From assembly GCA_045601465.1 (NCBI GenBank), contig JAZRZU010000071.1, positions 1 to 52,311 on the forward strand: a stretch of DNA of 52,311 nt, in the 5' to 3' direction. Position 1 is the stretch's first letter, and each line of letters starts with the position of its first letter. The position numbers and the translations under genes are program-made. The stretch comes from RGIG3009 sp045601465. Lineage in GTDB: Bacteria; Bacillota; Clostridia; Oscillospirales; Acutalibacteraceae. Positions 41,283 through 50,515 of this stretch are shown here, in pieces. The notes beneath the pieces were generated by a model, which ran no database searches, had not been told where the DNA came from, and saw nothing but the letters and a program-made list of their open reading frames with translations.

Positions 41283-41301
41283 TGAAAGGAGGCATTTTGA
41301 C

Positions 41302-42951
41302 ATGAACACGTTTGACGAAAACAAAAAGATCCCTGCCGAATCCAAAGACCTCCCCTCGGAGATTCCGGTTGATGCAACCGAAACCGTAGAAGCAGTTGTC
41401 GAGAAACCCAAAAAGAAATTCGCATTGCCGAAACTCAACCTGCGGTCCAACCGCAAACTACGGCTCGGTGCTACCGCTACCGCCTTCACCGTGATTATCA
41501 CCGCTGTTATCTTGCTGTTTAACGTGGTATGCGGCGTATTGGCAGACCGTTATCCTTGGACGTTAGACTTAACAGCCGATAAAACCTATTCACTTTCCGA
41601 AGAAAGCGAAGCGGTGGCAAAAGCGGTGAAAAACGATATTAAGATCATCGTGCTTGCAAGTGAATCGCATTTTGAAAGCCCCAACTTCGGCTCTGATTCG
41701 TATAATACCATCTTCCGCCAATTCCACCATTTTGCCAAGCAATACGAGGAGCTGAGTGGCGGAAAAATCTCGGTATCCTATGTAGACTTGGAAAAAAATC
41801 CGACGCTGTCGTCTACCTACGAACAGAACTACGGCGCCGAAAGCGGTAATATCCTGTTTACCTGTGGCGACCAATATCGCAAGATTGCCTTAACCGACCT
41901 ATTCGAGGAGCAAATGGACTATACCACCTACACCTCCTCCATCACGTCCTTCGTGGAACAAAAGCTCGCCACCAACATCAGTAGTGTCAGCGGCGGAAAA
42001 ACGGTCACGGTCACCTTCTTAACCGGCCACGAAGAGGATCAAAATGCGATTACCGCCCTGAAAAAGCTGTACGAGCTGAACGGCTATTTAACACAAACGG
42101 TGGACTTCACCACCGCCGCCACCATCACTGACACCACGGGTGCTCTTGCCATCGTCGGACCGGTCAAAGACTACTCGCTGGACGAAATTAAACGGTTGCG
42201 TGATTGGATGGATAACGACGGCAAAAAAGGCCGCAACCTCTTTGTATTTGCCAACTATGCCGGCACCTGCCCCAACCTGTACGATTTTCTGTCGGTGGAC
42301 TATGGTATCACGGTTACCTCCAACATCATTATGGAAACCGATGCCAATAACTATCCGATGGATTATATGGGTAGCTACCCGTATATGCCGTTCACCGAGA
42401 TCCTCTCCACCGATCTGACCGGTACCAACGTAGCGGGCAAAAAAGTGATCATGCCGCTGACGTTGCAACTGCTTACCGCAAAAGGCACAGACGATAAAGA
42501 GGACGTGTTGACCAATCACTCGCTCATCACCTTCTCCGAAAGCTGTCGCTTGACCCCCATAGCCGACCTTCTCACCGAAAAAGAAGAGGACGACTTTATT
42601 AAGATCGAAGCAGACAAATATCCGGTCGTCGGTATGGCGTATGCACGGGATTACGATGTGGTGAACAACGAAGAGGTGGCAAACCATGTCGTGGTCAGCG
42701 GCAGTTACAACCTAACCGCCTTTACCACCGCCGCACAATACGAAAACGAAGGATTGATACTCGAACCGCTGCGTACCCTGTGCAGCTTGGGTGATACCGT
42801 GGTCATATCCGGTAAATATCTCTCCGCCGAAACGCTCTCCTTCTCCTCGTTGACCGCCACGGTTCTGGGACTCGGTGTATTCACCATCGGTATCCCGTTA
42901 ATACTCATCATCATTTGCTTAGTCGTGTTCTTTAAGAGGAGGCACTTATGA
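41302..42951 (+). CDS. GldG-like ABC-associated membrane protein
   Basis: A 549-residue protein with an N-terminal cytoplasmic tail, one transmembrane segment (FTVIITAVILLFNVVCGVLA), a large extracytoplasmic region (LDLTADKTYSLSEES, TFLTGHEED, LRDWMDNDGK) and a C-terminal helix (VLGLGVFTIGIPLILIIICL) with a KRRHL end. This is the GldG/auxiliary ABC protein pattern. ATG 41302 follows AAAGGAGG. Confidence 0.85.
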   Translation: MNTFDENKKIPAESKDLPSEIPVDATETVEAVVEKPKKKFALPKLNLRSNRKLRLGATATAFTVIITAVILLFNVVCGVLADRYPWTLDLTADKTYSLSEESEAVAKAVKNDIKIIVLASESHFESPNFGSDSYNTIFRQFHHFAKQYEELSGGKISVSYVDLEKNPTLSSTYEQNYGAESGNILFTCGDQYRKIALTDLFEEQMDYTTYTSSITSFVEQKLATNISSVSGGKTVTVTFLTGHEEDQNAITALKKLYELNGYLTQTVDFTTAATITDTTGALAIVGPVKDYSLDEIKRLRDWMDNDGKKGRNLFVFANYAGTCPNLYDFLSVDYGITVTSNIIMETDANNYPMDYMGSYPYMPFTEILSTDLTGTNVAGKKVIMPLTLQLLTAKGTDDKEDVLTNHSLITFSESCRLTPIADLLTEKEEDDFIKIEADKYPVVGMAYARDYDVVNNEEVANHVVVSGSYNLTAFTTAAQYENEGLILEPLRTLCSLGDTVVISGKYLSAETLSFSSLTATVLGLGVFTIGIPLILIIICLVVFFKRRHL

Positions 42952-44489
42952 GAAAGCGCTTGACAAAACGAGCTCGTTCCTTGTGGTTTTCTCTGCTCGC
43001 TCTTGTGATAGTCGGGGCATTGTTAGCCGCCCTTCTCTTGCTTCTCCCCCCGGCGGACACCCAAGAGGATAATCCGCCCGCACCGAGCGAAACCGTCGCC
43101 CTGTTCAACAAAGCCGCAGAAGACAAGGTCACCCTCACATCCGCTGTCATATCGCTTGCCAAGACACAGCACACGCTTTCCGTCACAGCGGATAAGCTTT
43201 ACACTCTATTGGGATATGAGGATTTGCCGTTTGACCAAACCTTACTTTCCAACACGGCTGACACCCTCTTGTCAATCAATGCCACTCGTTTGGTAACCGA
43301 ATCCCCGCAAGACCCAACCGAATTCGGCTTTGACACCAAAAACAACGGCGTGTCTGTTTTGGCAACCTATTCCGACAACTCCACCTTCGCCTTTGAGATT
43401 GGAAACCTGACACCGGCGAAAGACAGCTACTATCTGAGAGTCAGCGGAAAGCCCGCCATATACACCATGGACTCCGCTTTTTGCGAAACTGTCAGCACCG
43501 ACTTGATCGGGTATTTGAACCTGTCCCCCATTGTTTCACCGCAATCCACCGAAACAACCGACACCGTCGTGGTGCGTGACGTCACATTGGATGGTACGGT
43601 ACGTCCTTCTCCTATCTTCTTCCAAATAGCAAAAAAACCGGAGAACGACACCTCTTCCCTTATCATTTCCAGTCACATGATTCAACGTCCGTATTTTCAT
43701 GCAGCGGATGCCGAAAGTCCTTTGTTAACCTACACCACTTACTCCATGATAAGTGCAAGCGGTGTTGAGAAGATTCGGCCCACAAAAGCTGACTTGAAAT
43801 CCTACGGTTTATCCAACCCGTATTCCACCTGCACCGTCAATCTTTCGCTGGAACGTACCACCACAACCAAAGATGCCGAGGGAAAGGAAACCAAAACGGT
43901 GTCCTATCACTCTACCCTCTCATATACCATTGAATTAAGTAAACCGAATAAAGACGGCAACTATTACGGTGTCGTATACACCGAAAAAACCATGCTTCCG
44001 ATTCTTTATCAGTTTTCAGCCGATTCGGTAAAATCATGGGTAACGGCGCAATATGACGATGTTGCGGATAAACTGTTGTACTTTAATTACATTCAGGACA
44101 TGGATGCGGTAACCATTACCGCTAACGGAAAGACCCATGTATTTGAGTTAACGCACATTCCGGATGAAACGGACACGGACAAAAACCTCATCGTCAAAGC
44201 GGATGGCAAGACCTATCCGGTCAGCGGCTTCCGCACGCTGTACTCCTCCATCCTTTGTTTGTTGAGGACGGGCACAGCAAAAGAAAAACCATCCGGCGCC
44301 CCGCTTCTTTCGGTCACTTTCAAACCCCATAACGGCGATATTACCAAGATTGATATCTACGCTCACACCGCCGGTCACGGCATCGCCGTTCACAGTACCG
44401 GTGAGCGCCACTTGGTAGACATGAAAGCGGTTCAATCCTTGATAAAAACCTACGAGAAGTATTTAGCAGGCGAGGATATTCGCTCTTAA
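42948..44489 (+). CDS. DUF4340 domain protein
   Basis: A 513-residue protein with an N-terminal anchor (SLLALVIVGALLAALLLLLP) and an extracytoplasmic domain with repeating beta motifs (YYLRVSGKPAIYTMDSAFC, YGLSNPYSTCTVNLSL, YPVSGFRTLYSSIL). It overlaps the GldG-like gene (ATGA). DUF4340 proteins are commonly next to Gld-like ABC genes, so it is probably part of the same complex. Function unknown. Confidence 0.85.
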   Translation: MRKRLTKRARSLWFSLLALVIVGALLAALLLLLPPADTQEDNPPAPSETVALFNKAAEDKVTLTSAVISLAKTQHTLSVTADKLYTLLGYEDLPFDQTLLSNTADTLLSINATRLVTESPQDPTEFGFDTKNNGVSVLATYSDNSTFAFEIGNLTPAKDSYYLRVSGKPAIYTMDSAFCETVSTDLIGYLNLSPIVSPQSTETTDTVVVRDVTLDGTVRPSPIFFQIAKKPENDTSSLIISSHMIQRPYFHAADAESPLLTYTTYSMISASGVEKIRPTKADLKSYGLSNPYSTCTVNLSLERTTTTKDAEGKETKTVSYHSTLSYTIELSKPNKDGNYYGVVYTEKTMLPILYQFSADSVKSWVTAQYDDVADKLLYFNYIQDMDAVTITANGKTHVFELTHIPDETDTDKNLIVKADGKTYPVSGFRTLYSSILCLLRTGTAKEKPSGAPLLSVTFKPHNGDITKIDIYAHTAGHGIAVHSTGERHLVDMKAVQSLIKTYEKYLAGEDIRS

Positions 44490-44526
44490 CACAAAGGGCA
44501 TCCCTTCACGGGATGCCCTTTGTGTT
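44488..44526. terminator. Bidirectional terminator after the DUF4340 gene
   Basis: A 17-bp stem (44488-44504 with 44510-44526) with a 5-base loop is followed by TTTT. The stop codon of the convergent PH-domain gene lies in its loop region. Confidence 0.8.
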
Positions 44527-45906
44527 TTTACCCAGCATCTGCTCAACCTCAGCCAAAGCGGTATTATAAGACATTCCCCACACCCGATGCCGTCGCTTTT
44601 TCTCTCCGAAGCACCGCACGGTCACGGTACACGTACCGGTACGCCGTTGCCAAATTCCTTGTGTTACCGCCACCTCATCTACCGCCTCCCGTGGCAGATG
44701 CACCTGGTATAACGCAAGCCCTCGTGGATAGCGTATGGTCACCGCCTTGCTGTCAGCGCCGAATCCGGCTCCCCGCCAGCCTAACAACCGCACCCAAAAC
44801 CACCAACCACCAAACACAAGACAAGCAAAAGCCGGCACCTGCCAAAACCCGCCGCCCCACCAAAACGGAGTGCTGAACACCATGACTGCCAGCGGCGCTG
44901 CCACGTATCGCCACCAACCCTTGCGTTTAACCGCATGATATGCGGTTCGCATCGGATACTGCGGTAACAACCGCCCTAACTCCTCTCTCAGTGTTCTGGG
45001 ATCAGCGGCGGGGATCAATACCGGCCGAAGCCCCCAATCCCTGCCATAACCGGCTGCGGTTAATACCGCTGTGTGCAGCCCCAATAACCGCATGAATACG
45101 GTCTGTCGCAACTCGACCGCCGTAATTTTATCACAATCAATCAACACGTCCCGTCGTGTGAATAAACCGGATACCAAATGCAAACACTCACCCTGTACCA
45201 CGGCATAAAAGCCGATATACCTTAAAAAATTACGTAGTGCCGCTACCGCCCATCCAAGAAACAACAAATTCCCCGCCAGTCGAATGATAGCAGGCACTTG
45301 TGTGGCCATGAGTCGCTGCAAAACACCAACAGCGTCCGGAATCGGGCTGTCTCCCAAAATCCTACCGATCTGTCGCAAAATCGGAACGGCGGTCAACAAC
45401 CCAACTGCCGCATTGGACCCCGAAACAGCCGTCACAAAAATCGGGAAAAGACGAGTGCGCCTCAGACGAGGTCTGTCCCGCAAACAAAACAACGTCTCTA
45501 CCTGCGTCGACGGAAGATACAACACCATATCCGAATGTCGCCGCAACCCTTCGGTGTTGACCCGTACCCGCCGCCCTCCGCATAAAGCAAGGAACGGTGT
45601 ACGCTCTACCTCGATGGACACCGCATGCTGTGCATCAACATACAGCGACCGCCGTATTAAAATCCCCTGACGCACCGCCATACTGTAACACCAACCACGT
45701 TTTAATCGTGACACCCGATAGCGGCATGCCCACCAGGTGAAAAGACCATATAGCAACGGCAATGCGCACCACACCACGTCACGCACGACGGTGTGTAACA
45801 CCCCCTGCTGTATTGCTGTAAACAAGCGAAAAAGCGGCACAACCAACACCGGCCACCAACGCCCTGCCACATACAGCGCGTACACCCCGTAAGGTCGTCG
45901 TTCCAT
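44506..45906 (-). CDS. YdbT-like PH-domain membrane protein
   Basis: A 466-residue protein with several hydrophobic segments and repeated bacterial PH (DUF304) units such as GILIRRSLYVDAQHAVSIEV and CDKITAVELRQTVF. It matches the YdbT family. Its ATG overlaps the YdbS-like stop (TGATG). The longer frame upstream is a shadow. The function of this pair is not established; in Bacillus they have been linked to envelope stress. Confidence 0.85.
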   Translation of the reverse strand: MERRPYGVYALYVAGRWWPVLVVPLFRLFTAIQQGVLHTVVRDVVWCALPLLYGLFTWWACRYRVSRLKRGWCYSMAVRQGILIRRSLYVDAQHAVSIEVERTPFLALCGGRRVRVNTEGLRRHSDMVLYLPSTQVETLFCLRDRPRLRRTRLFPIFVTAVSGSNAAVGLLTAVPILRQIGRILGDSPIPDAVGVLQRLMATQVPAIIRLAGNLLFLGWAVAALRNFLRYIGFYAVVQGECLHLVSGLFTRRDVLIDCDKITAVELRQTVFMRLLGLHTAVLTAAGYGRDWGLRPVLIPAADPRTLREELGRLLPQYPMRTAYHAVKRKGWWRYVAAPLAVMVFSTPFWWGGGFWQVPAFACLVFGGWWFWVRLLGWRGAGFGADSKAVTIRYPRGLALYQVHLPREAVDEVAVTQGIWQRRTGTCTVTVRCFGEKKRRHRVWGMSYNTALAEVEQMLGKNTKGIP

Positions 45907-46313
45907 CACCCACCCTCCATCTGCGCCTTCAACCGATTGACCGTTCCCACATCCAACAGCGGCACCCAAACACTGCCGCCTGCAAATCTCAACACCACCG
46001 TACAACATCCAAAAATCCGATGTAACGGCGGAACCAAATATTCCATCGTGCGGAAGGCGACACGTGGCACCGTCAGTTCCCGCCGCCATATCACACCGAC
46101 TCGTAAATACAACCGTCTGTCATCCAACTCTCCGCATACGGAAGCAATCCAAAACGGCCAGTACGCCGTCCCCGCCAGCAGTACCAACAAACATAGTAAC
46201 AACCACCAGCCTCGACCAAGCCCCCACCACAGCAGTCCCGCCACCGTTGCCGTCCCCATCCACCATGCGGTTAACAGAACCGCCTTTGCACCGCTGCCGG
46301 TGGTAAAGGTCAT
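45906..46313 (-). CDS. YdbS-like PH-domain membrane protein
   Basis: A 135-residue protein with two transmembrane helices (LTAWWMGTATVAGLLWW, GWWLLLCLLVLLAGTAYW) followed by a PH domain (RRLYLRVGVIWRREL, VPPLHRIFGCCTVVLRFAGG). It is the partner of the following YdbT-like gene. Confidence 0.85.
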   Translation of the reverse strand: MTFTTGSGAKAVLLTAWWMGTATVAGLLWWGLGRGWWLLLCLLVLLAGTAYWPFWIASVCGELDDRRLYLRVGVIWRRELTVPRVAFRTMEYLVPPLHRIFGCCTVVLRFAGGSVWVPLLDVGTVNRLKAQMEGG

Positions 46314-46403
46314 GGTTATCCCTCCCCCGTTTTATTTCCAGTATATTTATTCCCCATTATCCTCAAACTATGTTGTAACAACTGAAATTAAAAGGAGTAC
46401 TGC

Positions 46404-46799
46404 ATGGACCAACCCGATAAGCCATGGTTATCGTTGGCAGTAGCCGTCGTCATAACCCTCTGCCTGTTTTGGGGAAGCGACCGCCTAGCCGACCGCCTCG
46501 TGGAGCAAAACGAAACAAAAGCAACGTTTATAAAATGGTTTCCCTCCCGCAAAGCAGAAAGCGTACACACCGCTGACACCGCCCTTACCGTCTTACGTGC
46601 ACGGGATACAACCGGTAACGTATGCGGATATACCGTTATCATCACCGAAGAAACCTTCCGTCTTTGCGTAGCAATCGATGTCAACAAAACGATATACGGC
46701 ATATCCATTGACGCCGAAACTCCGCTGATTGCCTGCCAAGACAGGGTGGATAAAGCCCTCAAAAAAGCGTATACGTATATTGAAACGATATCTTTTTAA
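46404..46799 (+). CDS. Unknown anchored protein with an FMN-binding-like region
   Basis: A 131-residue protein with an N-terminal transmembrane segment (LSLAVAVVITLCLFWG) and a C-terminal region GYTVIITEETFRLCVAIDVNKTIYG that loosely resembles FMN_bind domains of RnfG-type proteins. AAAGGAG precedes the ATG. The resemblance is weak; treat function as unknown. Confidence 0.6.
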   Translation: MDQPDKPWLSLAVAVVITLCLFWGSDRLADRLVEQNETKATFIKWFPSRKAESVHTADTALTVLRARDTTGNVCGYTVIITEETFRLCVAIDVNKTIYGISIDAETPLIACQDRVDKALKKAYTYIETISF

Positions 46800-46807
46800 A
46801 ATTTCCC

Positions 46808-46836
46808 TTTACTTTTTGAAAAAGATGTGGTATACT
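46808..46836 (+). promoter_or_regulatory. Promoter of rpsO
   Basis: TTTACT (46808-46813) and TATACT (46831-46836) are 17 bases apart. Confidence 0.55.
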
Positions 46837-46842
46837 ACCGAG

Positions 46843-46950
46843 GCACACATAAGTGCGATCCCTTATTCGGATTGCGGAGTATGCCCCATCGGGGAATCAC
46901 CGTTTCCCTTTCTGGATATGCGGAAATTTTTAAAAGAGGTGGAAAAACCA
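46843..46950 (+). promoter_or_regulatory. rpsO leader, possible S15 autoregulatory RNA
   Basis: A leader of about 110 bases can form GCGATCC/GGATTGC and CCCC/GGGG stems inside an outer GGCA/TGCC pair, a multi-stem structure upstream of the S15 start. S15 represses its own mRNA in several bacteria, so this is a candidate binding site. Confidence 0.45.
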
Positions 46951-47217
46951 ATGTTGTTAGCAAACGAAAAAACCGAAATCATGAAGCAGTATGCCACTCA
47001 TGAAGGTGACACGGGTTCTCCCGAGGTCCAGATTGCGGTATTGACCCGCCGCATCAATGATTTGACCGAGCACCTGAAAGAGCATAAGAAAGACCATCAC
47101 TCCCGTCGTGGTCTGCTCAAAATGGTCGGTCATCGCCGTAATCTTCTCAACTACTTGATGAAGAAAGACATCAATCGCTATCGTGCGATCATCGAAAAAT
47201 TGGGTCTGCGTAAATAA
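46951..47217 (+). CDS. rpsO: 30S ribosomal protein S15
   Basis: An 88-residue S15: ATHEGDTGSPEVQIAVLTRRI, NDLTEHLKEHKKDHHSRRGLL, MVGHRRNLLNYL. It binds 16S rRNA in the platform of the small subunit. The start follows GAGGTGG. It is followed by pnp, the usual order. Confidence 0.97.
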   Translation: MLLANEKTEIMKQYATHEGDTGSPEVQIAVLTRRINDLTEHLKEHKKDHHSRRGLLKMVGHRRNLLNYLMKKDINRYRAIIEKLGLRK

Positions 47218-47225
47218 GTGCTCAA

Positions 47226-47257
47226 TGAGGCAGGTGAGTCAACGCTCTCCTGCCTCA
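47226..47257 (+). terminator. Hairpin between rpsO and pnp
   Basis: A 9-bp stem (TGAGGCAGG 47226-47234 with CCTGCCTCA 47249-47257) with further inner pairing is followed by a T-run at 47264-47268. It is a partial terminator or an RNA processing site. Confidence 0.55.
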
Positions 47258-47398
47258 ACCTGCTTTTTAAACGGGGCGGTTCGGCGATTTTTTAGCAGTG
47301 AAACGGGTGCTTTTGAAAGAAAAAGCATCGGTTTTATTGCTAAAAATCTCATCCGCCGCCGTTTGGAAATAAAAATTTTTAAACGGAGGAATGTAACA

Positions 47399-49588
47399 AT
47401 GTTCGAAAACTATCGTGTATTCGAAACCACTCTTGCCGGCAGACCGCTCAAAGTCGAAACCGGCAAAATGGCGCAGTTGTCCAGCGGTTCTTGCATGGTT
47501 CGGTACGGTGATACCTCGATTCTATGCAACGTAACGGCTTCTGCTAAACCCCGTGAAGGCGTTGACTTTTTCCCGCTTTCGGTGGATTACGAAGAAAAAC
47601 TGTATGCCGTAGGCCATATCCCCGGCTCGTTCCAGCGCCGTGAAGGCCGTCCGACCGAGAAAGCCATTTTAACCTCTCGTGTCATCGACCGTCCCATTCG
47701 CCCTTTGTTCCCGAAAGATATGCGCAATGACGTGTCCATTGTGTGTACCGTCATGTCGGTTGACCCGGATTGCCCGCCGGAAACCACCGCAATGATCGGC
47801 GCTTCCATCGCCATCTCCATCTCGGATATTCCGTGGGCTGGCCCGATCTCGGGTGTTGTTGTCGGTTTGGTGGATGGCGAATACGTCATCAACCCCACCG
47901 CTGAGCAGGAAAAGAAATCCGATATGCACGTCACCGTCGCCTCCACTGCTGATTTGGTCGCCATGATTGAAGCCGGCGCCAACGAGGTGGACAACGATAC
48001 CATGTTCGGTGGTATCATGGCGGGTCACGAAGCCAACCAACAGATCGTGGAGTTTATCAAAGGGATCCAAGCAGAGATCGGCAAACCGAAATTTGCATTT
48101 GAATCCAACGATCCCGATCCGGAAATGTTCGAAGCCATCAAAGAATTTGCCATTGAAGATGTCCGCTATGCATTGGATACCGATGATAAGCTGGTACGTG
48201 ACGAGCGTTTGTTGCCCGTGTATGATAAAGTACACGCTAAATTTGACGAAGTGTATCCCGAACTCATCGCCAAAATTGATGAGTGCCTGTATAAATTGCA
48301 GAAATACGTTGTGCGCCGCTGGTTGCTGGACGACGGCAAACGTGTAGATGGCCGTGGTATTGACGAGATCCGTCCGCTTGCCGCTGAGGTCGACCTGCTC
48401 CCCCGTGTGCACGGTTCCGGTATGTTTACCCGTGGTCAGACCCAAGTTCTCACCACCGTCACCCTCGGAAACGCTGATGATGCGCAGCTTCTCGATGGTC
48501 TGGATGACGAAACCGAAAAACGGTATATGCACCACTACAACTTCCCGTCCTACTCGGTTGGCGAAACCAAACCCTCCCGTGGCCCCGGCCGTCGTGAGAT
48601 CGGTCACGGAGCCTTGGCAGAGCGTGCATTGGTGCCGGTCATCCCCAGCAAAGAAGAATTCCCCTATACCATGCGTTTGGTATCCGAAGTGTTATCCTCC
48701 AATGGTTCCACTTCGCAAGCTTCCATCTGTGGTTCTACCCTTGCCCTCATGGCAGCAGGTGTTCCGATCAAAGCGCCGGTTGCGGGTATCTCCTGCGGCT
48801 TGGTGTCCGAAGGCGATCGCTTTATGACCATGGTAGATATCCAAGGTCTGGAAGACTTCTTCGGCGATATGGACTTTAAAGTCGGCGGTACTCATAAAGG
48901 TATCACCGCGATCCAGATGGACCTCAAAGTACACGGTCTGACCCCGGCTATCATCAAAGAAGCGCTGGAAAAGACCTACAAAGCCCGTCTGTATATTCTG
49001 GACGAGATCATGCTCAAAGCCATCCCGGCTGTGCGTGAAGAGCTCTCCCCCTATGCACCGAAAATGCTCTCCACCAAGATTGATGTGGATAAGATCCGTG
49101 AAGTCATCGGTAAAGGCGGTTCGGTCATTCAGAAGATCCAAGCCGATTGCAACTGCGACATTTCGATTGAAGAAGATGGCTCGGTATTCATCTCAGCTAT
49201 CAACACCGAGAACGCCAAACAGGCGCTTGCCATTATTGAAACCATTGCCAAAGACCCCGAGATCGGTGCGATTTACAAAGGCCGTGTTACCCGCTTGATG
49301 GCCTTCGGCGCATTTGTTGAAATTGCTCCCGGCAAAGAAGGTCTGGTGCATATCAGCAAGCTCGATGTCAAGCGTGTTGAAAAAGTGGAGGACGTTGTCA
49401 CCGTCGGTGACGAGATCCTTGTCAAGGTTGTCGAGATTGATGAACAAGGTCGTATCAACCTCTCCCGCCGTGATGCGCTTGTACAGGTTGAAGGCCTAGC
49501 AGTCGAGGAATCGGCTGATGAGCCGCAACGTCCGACCTCCCGTCAAGGTGGTTTCCGTCGCCGTGACAACCGCCGTCGTGACGACTGA
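47399..49588 (+). CDS. pnp: Polyribonucleotide nucleotidyltransferase
   Basis: A 729-residue exoribonuclease that degrades RNA phosphorolytically. It has two RNase PH domains (FENYRVFETTLAGRPL; VHGSGMFTRGQTQVLTTVTLG; GPGRREIGHGALAERAL), KH (DVDKIREVIGKGGSVI) and S1 (GAIYKGRVTRLMAFGAFVEIAPGKEGLVH) domains. ATG 47399 follows CGGAGG; the longer frame through the rpsO gap is not used. Confidence 0.97.
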   Translation: MFENYRVFETTLAGRPLKVETGKMAQLSSGSCMVRYGDTSILCNVTASAKPREGVDFFPLSVDYEEKLYAVGHIPGSFQRREGRPTEKAILTSRVIDRPIRPLFPKDMRNDVSIVCTVMSVDPDCPPETTAMIGASIAISISDIPWAGPISGVVVGLVDGEYVINPTAEQEKKSDMHVTVASTADLVAMIEAGANEVDNDTMFGGIMAGHEANQQIVEFIKGIQAEIGKPKFAFESNDPDPEMFEAIKEFAIEDVRYALDTDDKLVRDERLLPVYDKVHAKFDEVYPELIAKIDECLYKLQKYVVRRWLLDDGKRVDGRGIDEIRPLAAEVDLLPRVHGSGMFTRGQTQVLTTVTLGNADDAQLLDGLDDETEKRYMHHYNFPSYSVGETKPSRGPGRREIGHGALAERALVPVIPSKEEFPYTMRLVSEVLSSNGSTSQASICGSTLALMAAGVPIKAPVAGISCGLVSEGDRFMTMVDIQGLEDFFGDMDFKVGGTHKGITAIQMDLKVHGLTPAIIKEALEKTYKARLYILDEIMLKAIPAVREELSPYAPKMLSTKIDVDKIREVIGKGGSVIQKIQADCNCDISIEEDGSVFISAINTENAKQALAIIETIAKDPEIGAIYKGRVTRLMAFGAFVEIAPGKEGLVHISKLDVKRVEKVEDVVTVGDEILVKVVEIDEQGRINLSRRDALVQVEGLAVEESADEPQRPTSRQGGFRRRDNRRRDD

Positions 49589-49594
49589 TAAACC

Positions 49595-49644
49595 CACATA
49601 AAAAAAGGTTCGGTACCAACAGGTACCGAACCTTTTTTTATGTG
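49595..49644. terminator. Bidirectional terminator between pnp and the sigK fragment
   Basis: A long stem (49595-49617 with 49622-49644) with an AACA loop includes A/T runs that act as T-tails on either strand. Confidence 0.85.
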
Positions 49645-49652
49645 CTTTTGTA

Positions 49653-50030
49653 TTACTTTGTCCGAAACCGCACATCCCCCTGTTCAAATCGCTTCCGCAG
49701 TTTTTCCAGCGCCTTTTTTTCAATGCGGGATACATAAGAACGGGAAATGTCCAGTTTTTTCGCTACTTCACGCTGTGTCATCGGTTCCCCCACCAATCCA
49801 TATCGCCATCCTATGATCTCCTTTTCTCGGTCGCTTAACGTCTCGTTCATATAGCGATATAACTTGGTAGCGTTTATTTTTAAATCCAGATCCTCTAAAA
49901 TAGTATCCTCCGCCGCAATCACATCCATCAACGTTAAGGAATTGCCCTCTTTGTCCGTTTCAATCGGCTCCATAATTGAAATATCCTGCGCTGTTTTGCG
50001 ATTAGCTCGAAAATACATCAGAATTTCATT
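49653..50030 (-). CDS. sigK: RNA polymerase sporulation sigma factor SigK, 3' segment (gene interrupted)
   Basis: The minus strand encodes the C-terminal part of SigK, from ANEILMYFRANRKTAQDI through SIMEPIETDKEGNSLTLMDV, ATKLYRYMNETLSDREKEII, GEPMTQREVAKKL and ISRSYVSRIEKKALEKL. Upstream of NEILM the homology stops: CIENEILM is expected but VSIANEILM is read, followed by unrelated sequence. No start codon or ribosome binding site belongs to this part. In Bacillus subtilis and some clostridia, sigK is split by a skin element that is excised in the mother cell; this matches that position. Confidence 0.85.
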   Translation of the reverse strand, partial: NEILMYFRANRKTAQDISIMEPIETDKEGNSLTLMDVIAAEDTILEDLDLKINATKLYRYMNETLSDREKEIIGWRYGLVGEPMTQREVAKKLDISRSYVSRIEKKALEKLRKRFEQGDVRFRTK

Positions 50031-50046
50031 TGCTATGGAGACCTCA
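50026..50046. other. Putative sigK/element junction
   Basis: sigK homology ends within this stretch. The minus strand reads GCAAATGAAATTCTG at the boundary, which includes AATGA, the short core I recall at the Bacillus skin junction. The other end is outside the window. Confidence 0.5.
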
Positions 50047-50060
50047 ATGACACATCTTTT

Positions 50061-50513
50061 GTGGTCTTTGATAAGAACGGAAAACCAATGCTCCACTTTG
50101 TTTACCCATTGCGAACTATCAGCGACGATGCCACTGTCGGTGAGAAGATTGCTTTTTACCGCAAGAAAAGGAACTTGTTTGGCAACGACCTTGCAAACCT
50201 TATTGGCATTGACAGGGTAACAATGATACGATATGAGAACGACCAACTTGATTGCCCTTATGATGTGATTATTCGCATAGCGGAGGCGCTCAATGTGGAC
50301 AGGCATTTGTTAATGGACGAATACCTGCAGTTCATTGACTATCCCTACTCTGTATTCATTAAGCAACGACGAAAGGAGTTGCATTTGCGACAATGCGACC
50401 TCGGTGAGCAGGTCGGAGTTACAAGGCGACAGGTGGAAAAGTGGGAGCACGGAGTCTGTATGTTGCCGAAAGATAGGTATCATAAACTCAAAGAGATTCA
50501 CTTTATCCCATAA
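50061..50513 (+). CDS. Tandem helix-turn-helix protein, probably 5'-truncated at the sigK junction
   Basis: The plus-strand frame gives 150 residues with two XRE-like HTH units: DATVGEKIAFYRKKRNLFGND...GIDRVTMIRYENDQ and VFIKQRRKELHLRQCDLGEQVGVTRRQVEKWEHG. The GTG at 50061 has no clear ribosome binding site. In-frame reading continues upstream (YGDLNDTSFVVFDKNGK) right to the sigK boundary, as if an earlier start has been lost. It may be a fragment of an element gene that is whole only in another form. Confidence 0.6.
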   Translation: MVFDKNGKPMLHFVYPLRTISDDATVGEKIAFYRKKRNLFGNDLANLIGIDRVTMIRYENDQLDCPYDVIIRIAEALNVDRHLLMDEYLQFIDYPYSVFIKQRRKELHLRQCDLGEQVGVTRRQVEKWEHGVCMLPKDRYHKLKEIHFIP

Positions 50514-50515
50514 GA

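Noticed and set aside
47669..48607. A 312-codon minus-strand open frame
   Set aside because: Antisense to pnp; composition and lack of start signals mark it as a shadow.
49864..50220. A plus-strand open frame of 118 codons across the sigK junction
   Set aside because: It runs antisense through sigK and out of frame with the HTH gene; no ribosome binding site.
50031..50306. Minus-strand open frame upstream of the sigK fragment read as SigK N-terminus
   Set aside because: The residues have no sigma region 2 features and are the antisense of the HTH gene, so they do not belong to SigK.
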